Part shown: in pieces, positions 58,935 to 64,000 of the stretch
Position numbering within the stretch: position 1 is the first letter of the stretch
Layout: every line of letters starts with the position of its first letter
Assembly (NCBI RefSeq): GCF_003265345.1
Contig: NZ_QFWW01000020.1
Coordinates: forward strand, 62,001 to 126,000
Origin: Lentzea terrae
Lineage (GTDB): Bacteria; Actinomycetota; Actinomycetes; Mycobacteriales; Pseudonocardiaceae
Reading direction: 5' to 3'
Length of the DNA: 64,000 nt
The notes under the pieces: generated by a model
The model's database searches: none
Told to the model about the DNA's origin: nothing
What the model saw: only the letters and a program-made list of their open reading frames with translations
Position numbers and translations under genes: made by a program

Positions 58935-61301
58935 CTAACCGGGTCGAACCGCCTCGCGGTACGGGGTCCAGCGCAAGTGGACGTTCCGGTCCGGCGCGTC
59001 GGCCCGCAACAGCGACAGCCGTGGTCGCACGGCGTCGGTGCGCGAGGTCGGCGGTTTCCTGCTGCCTGCCCGGAACTGCACGGGCCACTCGGCGCGGTAG
59101 TCCTGTTCGGCCGCCGCGTGCAGTGTCCAATGCGGGTCGTAGAGATGCGTGCGGCCGATCGCGCACAGGTCCGCGCGACCAGCCAGCAGGATCGAGTTGA
59201 CGTCGTCGTAAGAGGCGATGGCGCCGACCGCGATGACGGCTGTACCGGTCGCTGCAGCGACCTCGTGGCGGATCCGGTCGGCGAACGGGGTTTGGTAGGA
59301 ACGCCCGTACGCCGGGCGTTCGTCCGCCGTGACCTGGCCGGAGGAAACGTCGATCGCGTCCGCGCCGTGGGCGATGAACGCACGGGCGATCTCGACGGCG
59401 TCGTGCTCGGTGTTGCCGTCGGGCACCCAGTCGGTCGCGGACAGCCGCACGATCATCGGCCGCTCGGCCGGCCACGCCGCGCGGACGGCGTCGAACACCT
59501 CCAACGGGTACCGCAGCCGGTTCGCGAGCGAGCCGCCGTAGGAGTCGGTGCGCTGGTTCGCGATGGGCGACAGGAACGACGACAGCAGGTATCCGTGTGC
59601 GCAGTGCAGTTCGAGCAGGTCGAAACCCGCCTCGGCGCCGCGTTCAGCCGCTGCGACGAACTCGGCCTTGATCCGGTCCATGTCCTCGCTCCCCAAAGCA
59701 CGCGGCACCGGTGACGCGGGACCGTACGGCAGCGGGGACGGCCCGACGGTCTCCCAGTTGCCGTCGGGCAGCGGTTCGTCCATGCCTTCCCACATCAGCC
59801 GCGTCGAGCCCTTGCGGCCGGAGTGTCCCAGCTGCAGACCGATGCGGGCGGTGCTCTGCGAGTGGACGAACGACACGACCCGCGCCCACGAGTCGCGTTG
59901 CTCGTCGGTCCACAACCCGGTGCAGCCGGGCGTGATCCGGCCCTCCGGCGAGACGCACACCATCTCGGTCATCACCAGGCCCGCCCCGCCCATGGCCTTG
60001 GAGCCCAGGTGTACCAGGTGGAAGTCGCCCGGCACGCCGTCGACGGCGGAGTACATGTCCATCGGCGAGACGATCACCCGGTTCTTCAGCTCCAGCCGCC
60101 CGAGCCGGAACGGCTGGAACATCGCCGGTGCCACCTCGGAAAGCCCTTGGGAGGCGGCGAACGCGGCGTCGACGCGGTCGGCGAACTCCGAGTCGCGGGT
60201 GCGGAGGTTGTCGTAGGTGATGCGCCGGGACCGGGTGAGCAGGTTGAAGCAGAACCGGGTCGGTTCCTGGCCCGCGTACATGCCGATGTTCTCGAACCAC
60301 TCCAGCGACGCCTGGGCAGCACGTTGGGTGGACTCCACGACGGGGCGGCGTTCGGCCTCGTAGGCGGTCAGAGCGGCTTCGACGTCACGATGTTCGTGCA
60401 GGCAGGCGGCGAGGGCGAGCGAGTCCTCCATCGCGAGCTTGGTGCCCGACCCGATCGAGAAGTGCGCTGTGTGCGCCGCGTCGCCGACGAGCACGAGGTT
60501 GCCGTGGTGCCACCGAACGTTCCGCACGGTGGTGAAGCTGAGCCACTTCGAGTTGTTGGCGAACACCTGATGTCCGGCCACCTCCTCGGCGAACAATGAC
60601 CGGATGCGCTCAACAGCGCGTTCGTCCGAGACGCCCGGCGGGAACTCCTCGCCGGTGTCGAACCCGGCTCGGCGCCACACGTCCTCGTGCATCTCGACGA
60701 TGAACGTGGAACCGGTGTCGGAGTAGGGATAACCGTGCACCTGCATGGTGCCCCACTCGGTGTCCTTGATGAAGAACTGGAACGCCTCGAAGACCCGGTC
60801 GGTGCCGAGCCACATGTACTTGTTGTGGCGCCGGTCCAGCGTCGGCCGGAAGACGTCCGAAAAGGACTGTCGTACCAGCGAGTTGACGCCGTCCGCGCCG
60901 ACCACCAGGTCGTGCGACGCGCGCAGCAGCTCGGCGTCGGGCGCGGGCGTCGAGAAGTGCACCACCACGCCGAGGTCGCGGCACCGCTGCCGCAGCAGGC
61001 CGAGCAGCTCCTTGCGGCTCATCGCGGCGAACCCCTGGCCACCGACGGTGTGGCTTTCGCCGCGGTAGTGGATGTCGATGTCCGTCCAGCGGGCGAACCT
61101 GCGGGCCATGGTGTCGGCGAACTCCGGGTCGGCGTTCTCGATACCGCCCAGGGTCTCGTCGGAGAACACCACGCCGAAGCCGAACGTGACGTCCGGGGCG
61201 TCGCGCTCCCAGACGGTGATGTCGTGCGCCGGGTCGAGTTGTTTCATCAGCGCGGCGAAGTAGAGGCCACCGGGACCACCACCGACGATCCCGATCTTCA
61301 C
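58935..61301 (-). CDS. flavin monooxygenase/old-yellow-enzyme fusion, aryl-CoA hydroxylase type
   Basis: A 788-residue bifunctional flavoenzyme. The N-terminal FAD monooxygenase (about 1-390) has VGGGPGGLYFAALMKQ, LVVGADGVNS and LVGDAAHTAHFSIGSGTKLA. The C-terminal half (about 400-770) is an old-yellow-enzyme-type barrel with LELKNRVIVSPMDMYSA, QLGHSGRKGS and HCAHGYLLSSFLSPIANQR. This exact fusion is known in 2-aminobenzoyl-CoA monooxygenase/reductase and salicylyl-CoA 5-hydroxylase, which hydroxylate and partly dearomatise aryl-CoA. GTG 61301 overlaps the ligase gene stop (GTGA). Which acid is used cannot be told by eye; the neighbouring benzoate-CoA ligase and thioesterase fit both. Confidence 0.88.
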   Translation of the reverse strand: MKIGIVGGGPGGLYFAALMKQLDPAHDITVWERDAPDVTFGFGVVFSDETLGGIENADPEFADTMARRFARWTDIDIHYRGESHTVGGQGFAAMSRKELLGLLRQRCRDLGVVVHFSTPAPDAELLRASHDLVVGADGVNSLVRQSFSDVFRPTLDRRHNKYMWLGTDRVFEAFQFFIKDTEWGTMQVHGYPYSDTGSTFIVEMHEDVWRRAGFDTGEEFPPGVSDERAVERIRSLFAEEVAGHQVFANNSKWLSFTTVRNVRWHHGNLVLVGDAAHTAHFSIGSGTKLAMEDSLALAACLHEHRDVEAALTAYEAERRPVVESTQRAAQASLEWFENIGMYAGQEPTRFCFNLLTRSRRITYDNLRTRDSEFADRVDAAFAASQGLSEVAPAMFQPFRLGRLELKNRVIVSPMDMYSAVDGVPGDFHLVHLGSKAMGGAGLVMTEMVCVSPEGRITPGCTGLWTDEQRDSWARVVSFVHSQSTARIGLQLGHSGRKGSTRLMWEGMDEPLPDGNWETVGPSPLPYGPASPVPRALGSEDMDRIKAEFVAAAERGAEAGFDLLELHCAHGYLLSSFLSPIANQRTDSYGGSLANRLRYPLEVFDAVRAAWPAERPMIVRLSATDWVPDGNTEHDAVEIARAFIAHGADAIDVSSGQVTADERPAYGRSYQTPFADRIRHEVAAATGTAVIAVGAIASYDDVNSILLAGRADLCAIGRTHLYDPHWTLHAAAEQDYRAEWPVQFRAGSRKPPTSRTDAVRPRLSLLRADAPDRNVHLRWTPYREAVRPG

Positions 61302-62875
61302 GTCAGCACCTCGTCCTCGACGATCTTGCGGAGCGCGAACCGCTGCAGCTTGCCGCTCGCGTTGCGCGGCAACGAGGTGCGGAACCGGACGTCGCGCGGG
61401 TACTTGTACGGAGCGATCGTCTGCTTCACGTGGTCCTGGATCTCCTTGACCTTCGTGGCGTCGCCCTCCACGCCCTCGCGCAGCACCACGAACGCGCACA
61501 CGACGGAGCCGCGTTCCTCGTCGGGCTTGGCGACGACGGCGGACTCCAGCACGTCCGGGTGCGTGTCGATGGCCTCTTCGACCTCGGGCCCGCCGATGTT
61601 GTAGCCGGACGAGACGATCATGTGGTCACTGCGGGCGTGGTAGTGGAAGTAGCCGTCCTCGTCGCGGTGGAAGATGTCGCCGGTGACGTTCCAGCCGCCC
61701 ACCACGTAGTCCTTCTGCCGCGCGTCGTCGAGGTAGCGGCAGCCGACCGGGCCGATGACGCCGAGCCGTCCCGGTTCGCCCGGCCCGAGCTCGGTGCCGT
61801 CCGCGTCGAGCACGGTCGCGCGGTAGCCGGGCACCGGCTTCCCGGTCGAGCCAGGGCGGATGTCGTCACCGGCGGCGGAGATGAAGATGTGCAACAACTC
61901 CGTGGCACCGATGCCGTCGATCACCTCGAGCCCCAACCGGTCCCGCAACCGCTGCCAGGTCTCCCGCGGGATGTGCTCACCGGCCGACACCGCGGTCCGC
62001 AGCCCGGCGAGCTTGCTTTCCGCGCCGTCCCGCAGGATCGCCTTGTACGCCGTCGGTGCGGTCGCGAGCACCGTGACGCCGTGCTCGGCCACGAGATCCG
62101 CGACCTGCAACGGCGTGGCGGCTTCGGTGAGCAGCGCGCAGGCACCGGCCCGCAACGGGAACACCACGAGCATGCCCAGGCCGAACGTGAAGGCGAACGG
62201 CGCGGTGCACGCGACGAGGTCGTTCTCGGTCAGCCGCAACACGTGCCGGCCGAACGTGTTGTCGATGGACAAGATGTCGCGGTGGAAGTGCATGGTGATC
62301 TTGGGCGTGCCGGTGCTCCCGGACGTCGGCGCCAGCAGCGCCACGTCGTCGGCAGCGGTGTCCACGGCGGTGAACTCCCCCGACTTCGCCTGAGCGCGTA
62401 CCGCCAGGTCGCGGTACGTCACCACCGGCAGACCTTGAACGTCCTCGGCGAACCGGTCGTCCACCAACGCGATCGACGGACGGGTCCGCTCGACGATGGG
62501 CGCGAGTTCGCGGGTGCGCAACGCGGCCATGGTGGTCACGAGAACGCCGCCCGCCTTCAGCACGCCGAGCCACGCGGCCACCGTCCACGGGTTGTTCGGC
62601 GACCGCAGCAGAACCCGTTGTCCTGGAACGAGACCGAGGTCCTCGACCAGCACCTGTGCGACCTGGTTGGCGCGGGTCAGCAGTTCGCCGTACGACCACA
62701 CCTCTCCTGCCGGGGTGCGCAGCGCCGGGCGATCGGGGCCGAACTTCGCCGTCGGCACGTCGATGAGCTCGGTGGCCGCGTTGAGGCGTGCGGGGTAGTG
62801 CAGTTCCGGCGTGGTGAACTCGATCGTCGGCCACAGCGCGGCCGGCGGGAGGTGGTCGCGGGCGAAGGTGTCCAT
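61298..62875 (-). CDS. benzoate-CoA-ligase family acyl-CoA synthetase
   Basis: A 525-residue adenylate-forming enzyme. The P-loop is APTSGSTGTPKITMHFHRDI, the aromatic-acid pocket region contains FAFTFGLGMLVVFPL, the adenylate motif is IDGIGATELLHIFIS, and the C-terminal Lys is in LPRNASGKLQRFAL. These match benzoate- and 2-aminobenzoate-CoA ligases, which make the aryl-CoA substrate of the adjacent monooxygenase. ATG 62875 follows AAGGA by 7 nt. It is preceded by the thioesterase gene (38-bp gap) and overlaps the monooxygenase gene. Confidence 0.88.
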   Translation of the reverse strand: MDTFARDHLPPAALWPTIEFTTPELHYPARLNAATELIDVPTAKFGPDRPALRTPAGEVWSYGELLTRANQVAQVLVEDLGLVPGQRVLLRSPNNPWTVAAWLGVLKAGGVLVTTMAALRTRELAPIVERTRPSIALVDDRFAEDVQGLPVVTYRDLAVRAQAKSGEFTAVDTAADDVALLAPTSGSTGTPKITMHFHRDILSIDNTFGRHVLRLTENDLVACTAPFAFTFGLGMLVVFPLRAGACALLTEAATPLQVADLVAEHGVTVLATAPTAYKAILRDGAESKLAGLRTAVSAGEHIPRETWQRLRDRLGLEVIDGIGATELLHIFISAAGDDIRPGSTGKPVPGYRATVLDADGTELGPGEPGRLGVIGPVGCRYLDDARQKDYVVGGWNVTGDIFHRDEDGYFHYHARSDHMIVSSGYNIGGPEVEEAIDTHPDVLESAVVAKPDEERGSVVCAFVVLREGVEGDATKVKEIQDHVKQTIAPYKYPRDVRFRTSLPRNASGKLQRFALRKIVEDEVLT

Positions 62876-62913
62876 GGTCAGTCCTTCCGCGGGCGGCGGG
62901 TCAGGCAGTGACG

Positions 62914-63813
62914 TCAAGCGGGGCGGATCATGCCCTCCTGGGCAACGGTGGCGAGGTGGCGGCCATCGCGGGTGAAGAAGCGGCCGGAGCCCAGACCACG
63001 ACCACCGTCCGCGGCGACGGCCTCCTGCACGTAGAGCAGCCAGTCGTCGACCGGAGCCGCGCGGTGGAACCACATGGCGTGGTCGAGGCTCGCGGTGACG
63101 AGTCCCGGCTCGGCCCACGGCAGGTCGAGCACCCGCAGGATCGGCTCGAGGATCGTGTAGTCGCACATGTAGGCCAGCGCGGCGAGGTCGCGCTGGGCGT
63201 CGGTCAGTCCCTCGACCGGGCGCAGCGGGTCGAACGGCTTGAGCCACACCGCCTGGTGCGGCACGCGTTCGCCCTCGACCGCGAGGTAGACGGGGCCGGG
63301 CACGTGCCGCATGTCGAAGCTCCGGCCGGCCGACCAGTAGGCCTTCGACTCCTCGGTCATCGTGCCGCCGCTGCGATCGGCGAGGTAGTCCGCCGAACTG
63401 GGCAGCTCTTCCGGTTCCGGCACGCTGGTGGTGAACTCGGCCGCGAAGCTGCCACCGGCCTCACCGGCGGCGAAGTTCGCGAGGCAGACGTAGAGCGGCT
63501 TGCCGTTCTGGTAGCCGCGGACCTGACGGGTGCTGTAGCCGCGGCCGTCGCGCAGCACCTCGACCTCGTACCGCACCTGCGCGCCGATGTCGGCCGGGCG
63601 CAGGAAGTAGCTGTGCATCGAGTGCAACGTCTTGCCGTCGGTGACCGACCGCATCGCCGCGGCCGCCGCGGCCGCCACCAGGTCGCCGCCGTACGCCTTG
63701 GGCCACGGGCACGGTTGGGTGACGGCGGTGAAGGCCAGGTCGAAGTGCTCCGGATCGGCCTTCTCCAGGGTGATCGCCTGGGTGAAGATCCCAGAAGTCA
63801 TCGCTGACGTCAT
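62914..63813 (-). CDS. TesB-type acyl-CoA thioesterase II
   Basis: A 299-residue double-hotdog thioesterase. Each half has a hotdog core: TQPCPWPKAYGGDLVAAAAA and TLHSMHSYFLRPADIGAQV in the first, and ASLDHAMWFHRAAPVDDWLL with QEGMIRPA in the second. The Asp-Thr/Ser-Gln catalytic set is suggested by LDHAMWFH and the ends of each hotdog. It releases free acids from CoA esters, probably as a safety valve for stalled intermediates of aryl-CoA breakdown. ATG 63813 overlaps the stop of the upstream cupin gene (ATGA); ATG 63801 is a second option. Confidence 0.88.
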   Translation of the reverse strand: MTSAMTSGIFTQAITLEKADPEHFDLAFTAVTQPCPWPKAYGGDLVAAAAAAAMRSVTDGKTLHSMHSYFLRPADIGAQVRYEVEVLRDGRGYSTRQVRGYQNGKPLYVCLANFAAGEAGGSFAAEFTTSVPEPEELPSSADYLADRSGGTMTEESKAYWSAGRSFDMRHVPGPVYLAVEGERVPHQAVWLKPFDPLRPVEGLTDAQRDLAALAYMCDYTILEPILRVLDLPWAEPGLVTASLDHAMWFHRAAPVDDWLLYVQEAVAADGGRGLGSGRFFTRDGRHLATVAQEGMIRPA

Positions 63814-64000
63814 CGGTCCAGCCAATCGCGAAGATCCTCGTCCGGCACGTCGTCCAGGTTGACCACGATGTTCTCCGGCGTCCGGGTCGTCATCCAGGTG
63901 AGGGACCTGTTGCGGTCGAGGTTGCACTCGATGTGCGGCATGAACGGCGGCACGAAGACCCAGTCGCCCTCCTCCATGTCGACGTAGTCCTCGAACTTCT
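63810..64000 (-). CDS. cupin-domain protein, 5' part beyond window
   Basis: The last 62 residues of a protein entering from the right edge: KFEDYVDMEEGDWVFVPPFM, PHIECNLDRNRSLTWMTTRT, PENIVVNLDDVPDED. The G-D-x-V-F-V-P-x-x-x-P-H segment is cupin motif 2. It ends with TGA 63810-63812, overlapping the thioesterase start. Cupins in such operons are often ring-cleavage or metal-dependent aromatic enzymes, or small accessory proteins; the missing N-terminal motif 1 prevents a choice. It is the first visible gene of the aryl-CoA operon. Confidence 0.7.
   Translation of the reverse strand, partial: KFEDYVDMEEGDWVFVPPFMPHIECNLDRNRSLTWMTTRTPENIVVNLDDVPDEDLRDWLDR

Noticed and set aside
1-64000. tRNA, rRNA, integrase or phage genes
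   Set aside because: I looked for CCA-ending cloverleafs, rRNA signatures and tyrosine or serine recombinase motifs and saw none; a tRNAscan run would be needed to exclude tRNAs formally.

Overview
The window is very GC-rich DNA with the gene style of a filamentous actinomycete: frequent GTG and some TTG starts, ATGA/GTGA/TGATG start-stop overlaps, TAnnnT -10 boxes 6-7 nt before start codons (leaderless mRNAs), LLM flavoproteins of the F420/FMN type, GAF-ANTAR and SpoIIE-type regulators, and large LuxR regulators. A Pseudonocardiales genus such as Lentzea, Saccharothrix or Actinosynnema is my guess by inference; no rRNA or marker gene is present to fix it. I see no tRNA, rRNA, CRISPR array, transposase or integrase. 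Most of the window is accessory chromosome.

Layout. 1-10.3 kb: two EamA-type exporters, a CGNR and a LuxR-TPR regulator, hydrolases, a secreted S1 protease, two oxidoreductases and a DUF574 methyltransferase. 10.3-16.3 kb: a glycan-use locus (LacI regulator, GH42 beta-galactosidase, secreted Asp-box glycosidase with a ricin-type lectin domain) beside a deletion scar that fuses the tail ends of a sugar-binding protein gene and an alpha-L-rhamnosidase gene. 16.3-23 kb: exported beta-carbonic anhydrase, ECF sigma factor with SnoaL tail, PEP-mutase-like enzyme plus drug exporter, GAF-PP2C phosphatase, HxlR regulator with a divergent truncated globin, and a decapitated S8 protease gene. 23-26.4 kb: LigD-type ligase-polymerase and a TetR/DUF308 pair sharing two operators. 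26.3-29.6 kb: a tightly coupled operon of DivIVA-like coiled coil, Usp-like protein, anchored zinc-protease-like DUF3152 protein and GT4 glycosyltransferase. 29.7-34.5 kb: remnant of a GH25 lysozyme and a large TAT-exported GH2 glycosidase.

35.8-44.7 kb is the most distinctive region: two adjacent fatty-acyl-AMP ligases with an MFS exporter in one operon, a divergent KAS II, a FabG reductase coupled to a response regulator lacking the normal phospho-acceptor, and an AraC regulator. No acyl carrier protein is visible. This looks like a small lipid or lipid-tailed-metabolite locus of a type I do not recognise.

44.7-53 kb: class II amidotransferase, glutaminyl cyclotransferase-like lipoprotein, cupin, a frameshifted VioB-type ferritin-like gene, a VanZ/RDD membrane protein, and an operon of a methyltransferase and a hydrolase-glycosyltransferase fusion facing a large LuxR regulator across a duplicated promoter. 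56-58.9 kb: GAF-ANTAR regulator, deaminase/LLM pair and an HD protein. 58.9-64 kb: aryl-CoA degradation operon (cupin, TesB thioesterase, benzoate-CoA-ligase family enzyme, fused flavin monooxygenase/old-yellow-enzyme protein) of the 2-aminobenzoyl-CoA or salicylyl-CoA type, running off the right edge.

At least six gene remnants lie between intact operons without any transposase, which suggests repeated deletion-driven turnover. Assignments rest on reading motifs by eye; no database search was run.
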